A stretch of 5,975 nt of DNA, from contig CAJAHV010000055.1 in the NCBI GenBank assembly GCA_903939555.1, positions 1 through 5,975 of the forward strand, in the 5' to 3' direction. Numbering within the stretch: the stretch's first letter is position 1; each line of letters starts with the position of its first letter. Below are positions 1-5,975 of this stretch, piece by piece. The position numbers and the translations under genes were made by a program. The notes beneath the pieces were generated by a model, which had not been told where the DNA came from, ran no database searches, and worked only from the letters and a program-made list of their open reading frames with translations. The DNA is from an uncultured Alphaproteobacteria bacterium. Lineage in GTDB: Bacteria; Pseudomonadota; Alphaproteobacteria; Sphingomonadales; Sphingomonadaceae.

Positions 1-65
1 CCCCAGACCCGCTTCGATCAGCTTGCTGCTGGGCGTAATCGATTGATATTTTGCATAAAGTCAGA

Positions 66-89
66 TGGGGCCTTGGGCCTGCGGCCCCA
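66..89 (-). terminator. GC-rich hairpin after the last gene, possible terminator
   Basis: On the transcribed (minus) strand a 7-bp perfect stem TGGGGCC / GGCCCCA encloses a 10-nt loop (73-82), 61 nt beyond the DUF1467 stop codon. The loop contains a further GGCCC that could pair differently. After the hairpin the strand reads TCTGACTTTATG, a weak and broken T run, so a classic intrinsic terminator is not certain. It could end the nuo-birA-coaX-rnj transcript, protect its 3' end, or be only the hairpin part of a dispersed repeat (see the neighbouring repeat entry). Confidence 0.4.
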
Positions 90-132
90 GCCGCCGGAGG
101 CAATTACAGCAGCCGCCGGAGGCAGTTACAGC
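89..132. repeat. Tandem 22-bp duplication next to the hairpin
   Basis: Two 22-bp copies stand head to tail with no gap (89-110 and 111-132) and differ at one position (A103 against G125). Read on the minus strand each copy ends with the GC-rich block GCCTCCGGCGGC, itself nearly palindromic (10 of 12 positions). The second copy in that direction runs straight into the hairpin at 66-89. The same kind of head followed by a GGGG/CCCC hairpin occurs inside birA, so the unit is probably a dispersed repeat whose head has been duplicated here. It lies in the noncoding stretch after the DUF1467 gene. Confidence 0.8.
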
Positions 133-149
133 CACCGCAGTATTCAACA

Positions 150-440
150 TCAACGCGGCGTGTTGTTATAAGGTCCAGAATTTTCCCAGCCGGGAATGTC
201 TTCGAGCACCAGCCAACCGGCGACATAATTGGCGTAGAACAGCGCGAACAGCGCCGTGCTGATCACCGTCGTCCACAACAGTTTCTTGGCCAGCATCGGG
301 TTATGCGGCGCCGAATCGGCCTCGCCTGGCACGGGATCGTGCCCCAGTTCGCGGGTCGTGCGCACCCCGAAGGGCAGCACTGCGAACAGTGTCAGCGACC
401 AGAACAGCAGGTAGATGGCGATGGCCGACGCGGGTTTCAT
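150..440 (-). CDS. DUF1467 family small inner-membrane protein
   Basis: This is a 96-residue protein of unknown function, recognised as the DUF1467 family from its layout and its place after RNase J in alphaproteobacteria. Two membrane helices are visible, at about 5-24 (AIYLLFWSLTLFAVLPF region) and about 54-76 (WTTVISTALFALFYANYVAG region). Between them lies a conserved-looking polar loop that starts LPFGVRTTRELG and continues with a proline-rich HDPVPGEADSAPHNP segment. The protein ends WLVLEDIPGW plus a short polar tail. The distribution of positive charge (RTTR in the loop, KK before helix 2) gives no clear topology. The ATG at 440 follows the rnj stop by 3 nt with no good ribosome site, so it is probably co-translated with rnj. 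It is the last supported gene of the operon. No function is established from the sequence; its constant position next to rnj is only a hint. Confidence 0.85.
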   Translation of the reverse strand: MKPASAIAIYLLFWSLTLFAVLPFGVRTTRELGHDPVPGEADSAPHNPMLAKKLLWTTVISTALFALFYANYVAGWLVLEDIPGWENSGPYNNTPR

Positions 441-443
441 TGC

Positions 444-2090
444 CTAGAGCCGGACGACCTGAACATCGGTGACAGGCTTTTTGCCGGTCCATTCGCGGGC
501 GATGCGGCGCACCGCGACCCGGATGGCTTCGGCATATTTTTCGGGGTTCTTCTGATCGGCCTTTTTCGCAGCGGCCTCGGCGGCTTCGGCGCATTCGGCG
601 AGAAAAGCGGCCTTGTCTTCCTCCACCGGCACGCCCTGCGCGGTCACTGCCGGGGTGGCGGCGACCTTGCTGTTGCGATCGAGCACGACGGTGACGCCCA
701 TATGGCCGTTCATCATCAGGCGGCGGCGTTCAACAATGGTGGCGCCATCGGCAGGCAGAATGACATCGCCGTCGAGCACCAACCGCCCGGCCTTCTCATG
801 GCTGAGCAATTTCGGGCCATTGGGTGCCAGTCGGATCGCGCTGCCGTTGATCGGCACCATCGTCTTCTTCACACCGCACGCCTTGGCGACAAGGGCATGG
901 GCTTCCATGTGGCGGCGTTCACCATGCACGGGGATGGCGATTTCGGGGCGGATCCATTCGTACATGGCTTCCAGTTCGGGCCGCCCAGGGTGGCCCGAGA
1001 CGTGCACATGCGCCTGTTTCTCGGTGATGACCTCGATACCACGGGTGGCAAGCGCATTCTGCACACGGCCGATGGCGAGTTCGTTGCCGGGGATCTGCTT
1101 CGACGAATAGACGACGAGATCGCCGGGTTCGAGCTTCAGCACCGGGTGCGAGCCGCTGGCGATGCGGCTGAGCGCCGCCATCGGTTCACCCTGCGCGCCG
1201 GTGCACAGGATCAACAGCTTCGACGGGTCCATGTTCGCCGCAGCATCCCATGACAGGCTGGGCGGCATGTCCTTGAGATAGCCTGTCGCCTTGGCAACCT
1301 GGGTGATGCGGTCCATCGAGCGGCCGGCGAGCACGAGATGGCGCCCGGTTTCCTTGGCCACCCAACCCAGCGTCGCCAGGCGCGCGGCGTTGGAGGCAAA
1401 GGTCGTCACCAGCACCCGGCCGGTCTTGCGCGCCTTGACGACCTTCAACAGGCCTTCGCGGACATCGGTTTCGCTACCAGAGGCCTTGTCATTGAAGACA
1501 TTGGTCGAATCGCCGACCATTGCCAACACGCCGGCATCGCCGATCGCTGTCAGCTGTGCCGCCGAGGCCGGGGTGCCGAGCAGCGGGCCATCATCGAGCT
1601 TCCAGTCGCCGGTGTGGAAAATCCGGCCATAGGGCGTATCGATGACCAGCGCATTGCCTTCGGGAATCGAATGGGCCAGCGCGACATAGCGGAAGTGGAA
1701 ATCGCCGAGGGTCAGCGTGCCGTCCATCGGGATGATGTTGAGCTTGACCTCCTTGGTCAGCCCTTCTTCCTCGAGCTTCTTGGCAATAAGCCCGGCGGTG
1801 AACGGCGTCGCATACAGCGGCACGCCGAGTTCGTTGGCGAGATAGGGGATCGCGCCGATATGGTCTTCATGGCCATGGGTGAGCACGACGCCGAGCAAAT
1901 CGGCGCGGCGTTCCTCGATGAAGGCCAAATCGGGCAGCACGAGTTCGACCCCGGGATAGCCCGGATCGGCAAAGGTCATGCCGAGATCGACCATCACCCA
2001 TTTGCCGTTGCAGCCATAGAGATTGACGTTCATGCCGATTTCGCCCGAGCCGCCCAGCGGCAGGAAAATCAGTTCGTTACCTGGTTTCAT
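444..2090 (-). CDS. rnj: Ribonuclease J
   Basis: This is a metallo-beta-lactamase/beta-CASP ribonuclease with endonuclease and 5'-to-3' exonuclease activity in RNA decay and rRNA maturation. The length of 548 residues is normal for proteobacterial RNase J. It opens with FLPLGGSGEIGMNVNLY. The zinc ligands are visible: HGHEDH (72-77), H140 in ALAHSIPEG, D162 in FHTGDWKLD, and H389 in IPVHGERRH. Beta-CASP motifs are TTFASNAARL (229-238), CTGAQGEPMAAL (296-307) and HVHVSGHPGR (361-370). The C-terminal domain (about 440-548) includes an alanine/lysine-rich helical stretch at 495-512. All metal-binding and RNA-phosphate motifs look intact. The ATG at 2090 lies inside the 3' end of coaX (14-nt overlap). 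It has only a weak A-rich upstream sequence, so translation is probably coupled to coaX. The DUF1467 gene follows after 3 nt. Whether this organism also has RNase E cannot be told from here. Confidence 0.97.
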   Translation of the reverse strand: MKPGNELIFLPLGGSGEIGMNVNLYGCNGKWVMVDLGMTFADPGYPGVELVLPDLAFIEERRADLLGVVLTHGHEDHIGAIPYLANELGVPLYATPFTAGLIAKKLEEEGLTKEVKLNIIPMDGTLTLGDFHFRYVALAHSIPEGNALVIDTPYGRIFHTGDWKLDDGPLLGTPASAAQLTAIGDAGVLAMVGDSTNVFNDKASGSETDVREGLLKVVKARKTGRVLVTTFASNAARLATLGWVAKETGRHLVLAGRSMDRITQVAKATGYLKDMPPSLSWDAAANMDPSKLLILCTGAQGEPMAALSRIASGSHPVLKLEPGDLVVYSSKQIPGNELAIGRVQNALATRGIEVITEKQAHVHVSGHPGRPELEAMYEWIRPEIAIPVHGERRHMEAHALVAKACGVKKTMVPINGSAIRLAPNGPKLLSHEKAGRLVLDGDVILPADGATIVERRRLMMNGHMGVTVVLDRNSKVAATPAVTAQGVPVEEDKAAFLAECAEAAEAAAKKADQKNPEKYAEAIRVAVRRIAREWTGKKPVTDVQVVRL

Positions 2091-2910
2091 CTGAATTTAT
2101 GTTCTTTTCTGGTTCGCTTTGCCCTGAATTGAGGGCGTGAATGCGGATCAAGCCGCGAATTGTCAGGTCACCATCAACCTTGTCGATGGCTGAAGTATGG
2201 CGGTTGAACAGAGTGGCAAGGCCGCCCGTGGCAATCACCGTGACCGCACCGCCGATTTCGGATGTAATGCGCGCGACCAGACCTTCAATCAAGCCGACAT
2301 AACCCCAGAACACGCCCGATTGCATGGCATGCACCGTACCCTTGCCGATAACGCCGAGATTTCCGCCACTTGGGCTTGTCGGCGGCTCGACGGCGATACG
2401 CGGCAATTTTGCCGCCGCCTGGTAGAGCGCGTCCATCGACAGGTTTATACCCGGAGCGATGACGCCGCCCTGATAGGCACCATCGGCTGAAACCACATCG
2501 AACGTCGTCGCCGTGCCAAAATCGACGATAATGAGATTGCCGGGCGTTTCGGCATGCGCGGCGATGGCGTTGACAAGCCGGTCGGCGCCGACTTCGCTGG
2601 GGTTCGCCAGATCGATGCGCAGTCCCAGATTGATATTGCCGACCGCGACGACCAGCGCATCGACTTGGAAATACTTTCGGCACAGCCGCTGCAGGTTGAA
2701 CAAAGTCTGCGGCACCACCGTCGCGATGATCGCCGAATCGACATGGGTGCGCTCCACGCCCTCCAGTTGCATCAACTGGTGCAACCAGACAGCATATTCA
2801 TCGGCGGTGCGCTGACCATCGGTGGAGATCCGCCAGCGCCATTTGATCTCGTCGCCGTCGCAGATGGCAAAGACGATATTGGTGTTGCCAACATCAATGG
2901 CGAGCAACAT
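2077..2910 (-). CDS. coaX: Type III pantothenate kinase (CoaX)
   Basis: This enzyme phosphorylates pantothenate to 4'-phosphopantothenate with ATP, the first step of coenzyme A synthesis, in the cytoplasm. It has 277 residues, slightly above the usual 250-260. The ASKHA-fold signature is at the N-terminus: AIDVGNTNIVFAI, with D6, G8, N9 and T10 in the phosphate-binding loop. GADRLVNA (108-115) carries D110, the family's catalytic aspartate. VDFGTATTFDVV (129-140) is the second nucleotide motif. YQGGVIAPGINLS (146-158) and ATGGLA (227-232) are also typical. The C-terminal 17 or so residues are polar and encoded by AT-richer DNA, and look like a tail outside the fold. The ATG at 2910 has a strong G-rich ribosome site. 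The 3' end overlaps the RNase J start by 14 nt. CoaX next to birA is a recurrent arrangement; this gene was earlier called a Bvg accessory factor homologue. Sure identification. Confidence 0.97.
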   Translation of the reverse strand: MLLAIDVGNTNIVFAICDGDEIKWRWRISTDGQRTADEYAVWLHQLMQLEGVERTHVDSAIIATVVPQTLFNLQRLCRKYFQVDALVVAVGNINLGLRIDLANPSEVGADRLVNAIAAHAETPGNLIIVDFGTATTFDVVSADGAYQGGVIAPGINLSMDALYQAAAKLPRIAVEPPTSPSGGNLGVIGKGTVHAMQSGVFWGYVGLIEGLVARITSEIGGAVTVIATGGLATLFNRHTSAIDKVDGDLTIRGLIRIHALNSGQSEPEKNINSDETR

Positions 2911-2913
2911 GGT

Positions 2914-2923
2914 CCCCTCCCCC
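2914..2923 (-). promoter_or_regulatory. Strong purine-rich ribosome binding site of coaX
   Basis: The minus strand reads GGGGGAGGGG just before the coaX ATG. The GGAGG core (2916-2920) is 5 nt from the start codon. It fills nearly all of the 14-nt gap between the birA stop and coaX. It is the strongest ribosome site in the window and fixes the coaX start at 2910. Confidence 0.75.
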
Positions 2924-2924
2924 G

Positions 2925-3644
2925 TTACAGCGCAAAGACTTCGCCGGCGTGAATAGCACGCAGGCTGGCGTCATCGAGCCGAAGCATCAGCGCACCATCG
3001 CTGGCGAGCCCTTCGAAGCAGCCTTCGAGCGTTTCACTGCCGAGCCGGGCAGTGACGCGGTCGCCCAAGCCGGCAGCGCGCGCCAGCCAGCGGTTACGGA
3101 TGGCTTCGAAACCGTCATCGGCCCAGAGAGTGCGATAGTGCGCAAAAGCCGGCATCAGCCGCGCCAGCACAGCAAGCGGCGTGGGCACGGCAAGGCCGGC
3201 GGCGGCGAGCGAGATCGCCGGGCGTTCCGTGTCGGCCGGGTATTGCGCCAGATTGGCACCAAAACCGATAACCAGCGCATTGCCGGCACGCTCGAGCAAT
3301 ATCCCAGAAACCTTGGCACCATCCAAAAGCACGTCATTCGGCCATTTCAGATGAAAGCGGGGTGCAGGGGTTTCAGACCCCTGCCCGTCGGAGGCTTCCA
3401 ACGCATCGAGCAAGGCCAGTGCCGCCACGAACGACAACTGCTGCACAGCCCCATTGGCCCGCACGATCATCGACGCCATCAGATTGCCGGCGCCATCGCC
3501 CCAGGCGCGCCCGCGCCGGCCGCGCCCGGCGGTCTGCCGGTCGGCAATCACCCAATGGCCATCGGCAAGGCCGACCGCGCGTTCGAGAAGCCAGTCGTTG
3601 GTGGAACCCGCCGTGGCGAGATGGGTGAAGGCTGGCGCGGTCAA
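2925..3644 (-). CDS. birA: Biotin--[acetyl-CoA-carboxylase] ligase (BirA, monofunctional) with an in-frame palindromic insert
   Basis: This cytoplasmic enzyme makes biotinyl-AMP and transfers biotin to the carrier lysine of carboxylases such as acetyl-CoA carboxylase. Motifs in order: GSTND (13-17); the biotinyl-AMP loop DRQTAGRGRRGRAW (35-48); KWPND (100-104); K111 in GAKVSGILLE, equivalent by motif to the catalytic lysine of the family; GFGANL (127-132); and a C-terminal SH3-like domain from about residue 193 to 239. There is no N-terminal HTH domain, so it should not act as the biotin-operon repressor that E. coli BirA is. The start is TTG at 3644, chosen because it overlaps the nuoN stop (TTGA) and leaves a normal N-terminus. 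No Shine-Dalgarno is evident, so translation probably depends on coupling. Residues about 84-95 (ASDGQGSETPAP) are extra compared with my recollection of E. coli BirA and are encoded by a hairpin element (see the repeat entry). The motifs on both sides are intact, so the enzyme is probably active. Confidence 0.95.
   Translation of the reverse strand: MTAPAFTHLATAGSTNDWLLERAVGLADGHWVIADRQTAGRGRRGRAWGDGAGNLMASMIVRANGAVQQLSFVAALALLDALEASDGQGSETPAPRFHLKWPNDVLLDGAKVSGILLERAGNALVIGFGANLAQYPADTERPAISLAAAGLAVPTPLAVLARLMPAFAHYRTLWADDGFEAIRNRWLARAAGLGDRVTARLGSETLEGCFEGLASDGALMLRLDDASLRAIHAGEVFAL
3357..3395 (-). repeat. Palindromic repeat-like element inserted in frame in birA
   Basis: On the minus strand the segment starts with GCCTCCGACGG and continues into an 8-bp perfect stem, GCAGGGGT / ACCCCTGC (plus-strand 3364-3371 and 3377-3384), with a 5-nt loop. 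Two more G-C pairs (3361-3362 with 3385-3386) can form across a bulged T. The unit is about 36-39 nt, a multiple of three. It is read as BirA residues 84-96, which are low-complexity and polar (ASDGQGSETPAPR), immediately before FHLKWPND. Its head and hairpin layout resemble 66-132. That it is a mobile or dispersed repeat is inference; the hairpin and the extra residues are seen. Confidence 0.6.
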
Positions 3645-5104
3645 CCCGCGACCGCGAACAGCGCTGCGGCGGCGCGGCCGGTGGCAGCGACCAGCGGCGT
3701 GATGGCGAGCATGCCGAGCGGCGAGCAGAACAGCGCCGCAGCGGCGATCAACGCCCCGTTGACGACGCCGCCGTCGCTGGTCGCCGGCACGCCGGGTTCA
3801 TCGAAGAACATAACTTTGATGAGGCGGAGGTAATAAAACGCCGCAACCACCGAGGCGATGAAGCCGATGATGGCGAGCGGAATGAGCCCTGCCGCGACAG
3901 CCGCCTGGAACACCGCGAACTTGGGCCAGAAACCGAGCAGCGGCGGGATGCCGGCGAGGCTGAACATGAAGATCGTCAGCCCCCAGGCGAGCGCCGGGCT
4001 GGTCTTCGACAGGCCGGCGAGATCGGCGATCTGCTCGACCGCTGCGCCATCGGGGCGGCGCAGTTGCAGGATGACGAGGAAGCTGCCGAGTGTCATCGCC
4101 AGATAGACTGCGGTGTAGAACAGCAGCGCGCCGATGCCCTGTTCGGTCGCCGCCGCCAGCCCGACCAGCGCGAAGCCAACATTGGCGATCGAAGAATAGG
4201 CGAGCAGTCGCTTGATATTGGTCTGGCCGACCGCGCCGACGGCACCCAGGATCATCGAGGCGACCGCGAGGAAGAAGACGATCTGCTGCCAATCCACCAC
4301 CATCGGGCCGAAGGCGCCGATAAGCACGCGCACCATCAGGCCGAGCGCCGCAGCCTTGGGCGCCGCCGAGAAGAACGCCGCAACCGGGGTCGGCGCACCT
4401 TCGTAAACGTCCGGCGTCCACATGTGGAACGGCACCGCCGAAATCTTGAAGGCGAGGCCCGACATGATGAAAACCAGCCCGAACAGCACCCCGAGCGAGC
4501 GTTCTCCCTGCCCGGCCAGCACATCGTGGATGGCGCCAAAACCGGTGGTACCGGCAAAACCGTAAACCAACGTGATGCCATAAAGCAGGATGCCCGAGGC
4601 CAGCGCGCCAAGGACAAAATATTTCAACCCGGCTTCGGATGATTTCGATTCGCCGCGATGAAAAGCTGCCAGCACATAGGCGGCGAGCGATTGCAACTCG
4701 AGCCCTACATAAAGCGACAGCAGATCACCGGCCGACACCATCATGCACATGCCCAGCGTCGCCAGCATGAGCAGCACCGGATATTCGAACCGGCCGGTCT
4801 TGGCCGTCGCCAGATAGGGCAAGGCCATCAGCATCGAGGCCGCCGAGGCCGCCAGGATGAGCACCTTGAGGAACGCCGAGAAACCATCGGCGACATAAAG
4901 CCCACCAAACGCCGTCTGCACCCCTGCCGGCTCATCGAGCAAGGTCAGGCCGGCGATGCCGACAATCAGCACGGCGACCCAGGTCAGCGCTTTCAACACC
5001 TTGTCGCCGCCGCCGAAAGCGCCGAGCATCAGGGTGAACAGCGCGCCGGCGGTCAGCACGGCTTCGGGGCCGGCAATGGCAATGGAGGCGAAGGTCGGGT
5101 TCAT
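3641..5104 (-). CDS. nuoN: NADH-quinone oxidoreductase subunit N (NuoN)
   Basis: This is an antiporter-like, proton-translocating inner-membrane subunit of complex I. The 487 residues match the usual length (about 480-490), and the protein is almost entirely hydrophobic helices, consistent with the family's 14 membrane segments. Conserved charged residues are in place: E136 in YVGLELQSL, K220 in LAFKISAVPFHMWTPDVYEG, K250 in FFSAAPKAAALG, K298 in TNIKRLLAYSSIANVGF, and K395 in GFWPKFAVF. By motif these correspond to the residues that form the proton path in NuoN/NuoM/NuoL. SLAGIPPLLGF (382-392) is also typical. The ATG at 5104 overlaps the nuoM TGA by 4 nt and has a good ribosome site (GAAGGGA, 7 nt upstream). 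The TGA stop overlaps the birA start by 4 nt. NuoN is normally the last complex I gene of the operon, as here. Nothing is broken or unusual. Confidence 0.98.
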   Translation of the reverse strand: MNPTFASIAIAGPEAVLTAGALFTLMLGAFGGGDKVLKALTWVAVLIVGIAGLTLLDEPAGVQTAFGGLYVADGFSAFLKVLILAASAASMLMALPYLATAKTGRFEYPVLLMLATLGMCMMVSAGDLLSLYVGLELQSLAAYVLAAFHRGESKSSEAGLKYFVLGALASGILLYGITLVYGFAGTTGFGAIHDVLAGQGERSLGVLFGLVFIMSGLAFKISAVPFHMWTPDVYEGAPTPVAAFFSAAPKAAALGLMVRVLIGAFGPMVVDWQQIVFFLAVASMILGAVGAVGQTNIKRLLAYSSIANVGFALVGLAAATEQGIGALLFYTAVYLAMTLGSFLVILQLRRPDGAAVEQIADLAGLSKTSPALAWGLTIFMFSLAGIPPLLGFWPKFAVFQAAVAAGLIPLAIIGFIASVVAAFYYLRLIKVMFFDEPGVPATSDGGVVNGALIAAAALFCSPLGMLAITPLVAATGRAAAALFAVAG

Positions 5105-5975
5105 GGGTGCGTCCCTTCGGCTGCGACCGGAGTCGCGGTGCCGGCGACGAGCGTCATGTCGGTGGGGATGGTCGCCAGCGCGCGACCATCAAGGCGGGCG
5201 ACGATGGCGGCGACGCCGGGCTTCATCGGGTCCTGAAAGCTTTTGGGATAGATCCCCATCCACAACACGGCGAGCGCGATCGGCACAAGGATCGCGATTT
5301 CGCGGGCGCTGAGGTCGGCCATGGCGCGCGTGTCATCACTGGCAGCAGCCCCAAATACGACGCGGCGGTAAAGCCAGAGCATATAGGCGGCGCCCAGAAT
5401 GATGCCGGTGGTCATCACGAAGGTCGCCCAAGTCGACGTCTGGTAGAGCCCGAGCAGCACGAGAAATTCGGCAACAAAGCCCGAGGTGGCGGGCAGGCCA
5501 ACCGACGCCATGGTGAAGAACATCAGCAGCAACGCGTAACGCGGCATGTTGTTGGCAAGCCCGCCGTAACGCGCAATCTCGCGCGTGTGGAGGCGATCGT
5601 AGATGACGCCGACGCAGAGGAACAAGGCGCCCGAAACGAGACCGTGGCTGAGCATCATGACCAGCGCGCCTTCGATGCCTTGCGTGTTGAGCGCGAACAG
5701 CCCGGCGGTGACGAACGCCATGTGCGCGACCGACGAATAGGCGATGAGCTTCTTCATGTCGTTCTGCACCAGCGCGACGAGCGAGGTGTAGACAACCGCG
5801 ACCATCGAGAGCGCAAACACCAGCCAGATCAGCTGCGCCGAAGCATCGGGGAACATCGGCAGCGAAAAACGCACGAAACCATAGCCGCCGAGCTTGAGCA
5901 GCACGCCGGCAAGGATCACCGAGCCGGCGGTTGGCGCTTCGACGTGGGCATCGGGCAGCCAGGTGTGCACCGGCC
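5101..5975 (-). CDS. nuoM: NADH-quinone oxidoreductase subunit M (NuoM), 5'-truncated by the window edge
   Basis: This is one of the three antiporter-like membrane subunits of respiratory complex I, which pump protons as NADH is oxidised and quinone reduced. About 290 C-terminal residues are visible. The family is usually about 500 residues, so roughly 210 are outside the window. The first visible codons read P-V-H-T-W-L-P-D-A-H, the NuoM signature followed by VEAPTAGSVILAG. The GTG at 5970 is therefore an internal valine, not a start. The lysine in AGVLLKLGGYG matches by motif the conserved membrane lysine that is K265 in E. coli NuoM. NDMKKLIAYSSVAHMAF and MMLSHGLVSGALFL are further family motifs. 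The rest is a series of hydrophobic helices ending in a polar tail of about 45 residues after the last membrane segment. The stop TGA overlaps the nuoN start (ATGA), suggesting translational coupling. The identification is very secure. Confidence 0.97.
   Translation of the reverse strand, partial: PVHTWLPDAHVEAPTAGSVILAGVLLKLGGYGFVRFSLPMFPDASAQLIWLVFALSMVAVVYTSLVALVQNDMKKLIAYSSVAHMAFVTAGLFALNTQGIEGALVMMLSHGLVSGALFLCVGVIYDRLHTREIARYGGLANNMPRYALLLMFFTMASVGLPATSGFVAEFLVLLGLYQTSTWATFVMTTGIILGAAYMLWLYRRVVFGAAASDDTRAMADLSAREIAILVPIALAVLWMGIYPKSFQDPMKPGVAAIVARLDGRALATIPTDMTLVAGTATPVAAEGTHP
5112..5118 (-). promoter_or_regulatory. Ribosome binding site of nuoN within the end of nuoM
   Basis: The minus strand reads GAAGGGA, 7 nt before the nuoN ATG at 5104. 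Together with the ATGA stop/start overlap, this supports that start. nuoN can thus be entered directly as well as by ribosomes finishing nuoM. Confidence 0.6.

Noticed and set aside
51..1253. 400-codon open frame on the plus strand
   Set aside because: It lies antisense to the certain RNase J and DUF1467 genes. Its product is rich in His, Arg, Gly and Asp with no recognisable domain, as expected from the reverse strand of a GC-rich gene.
1338..2132. 264-codon open frame on the plus strand
   Set aside because: It is antisense to the N-terminal half of RNase J. Its low-complexity Arg/Gln/Gly composition mirrors the real gene's codon pattern.
2090..2160. Possible promoter before rnj (a TTGATC-like box in the coaX end)
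   Set aside because: No -10 box at suitable spacing was found; the match is no better than chance.
2949..3833. 294-codon open frame on the plus strand over birA and the end of nuoN
   Set aside because: It crosses two well-supported opposite-strand genes, has no domain and no ribosome site; a shadow frame.
3798..4421. 207-codon minus-strand frame inside nuoN
   Set aside because: It is an out-of-frame reading of nuoN, very Arg-rich, while the nuoN frame has all family motifs.
5968..5970. GTG as a start codon for the rightmost gene
   Set aside because: The sequence before and after it (P-V-HTWLPDAH) is the middle of NuoM, so the gene is cut by the window edge and this codon is an internal valine.
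1..5975. CRISPR array, tRNA/rRNA genes, insertion sequences, prophage or defence genes
   Set aside because: No regularly spaced repeats, structural RNA signatures, transposase or phage-like products are visible on either strand; nearly all the window is accounted for by six core genes.

Overview
This is a GC-rich window of ordinary bacterial core genome. All real genes lie on the minus strand, so it reads from right to left. The protein set and order (nuoM, nuoN, a biotin ligase without an HTH domain, type III pantothenate kinase, RNase J, a DUF1467 membrane protein) match the tail of the respiratory complex I (nuo) operon in Alphaproteobacteria. The RNase J and DUF1467 sequences look most like Sphingomonadales. 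That placement comes from recognising families by eye, not from a search.

Layout, in transcription order: 5975-5101, C-terminal part of NuoM (its 5' end lies outside the window); 5104-3641, complete NuoN; 3644-2925, BirA; 2910-2077, CoaX; 2090-444, RNase J; 440-150, DUF1467 protein. The genes are packed very tightly. nuoM/nuoN and nuoN/birA overlap by 4 nt, birA/coaX are 14 nt apart, coaX/rnj overlap by 14 nt, and rnj and the DUF1467 gene are 3 nt apart. I see no convincing internal promoter, so the set is probably one transcript driven from upstream of the window. Positions 1-149 carry no supported gene. They hold a GC-rich hairpin that may end the operon and an exact tandem 22-bp duplication.

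NuoM and NuoN are proton-pumping antiporter-like subunits of NADH:quinone oxidoreductase. BirA attaches biotin to carboxylases, CoaX makes the first intermediate of coenzyme A, and RNase J degrades and matures RNA. The link between them is probably joint growth-linked expression rather than one pathway.

I found no new multi-gene system. The most interesting signal is small: a palindromic GC-rich element of about 36-39 bp sits in frame inside birA (about 3357-3395) and adds about 12 residues just before the KWPND active-site motif. It shares a head sequence and a GGGG/CCCC hairpin layout with the repeat and hairpin unit at the operon's end (66-132). Together they suggest a dispersed palindromic repeat family that can insert in frame into protein genes, comparable in concept to the Rickettsia palindromic elements.
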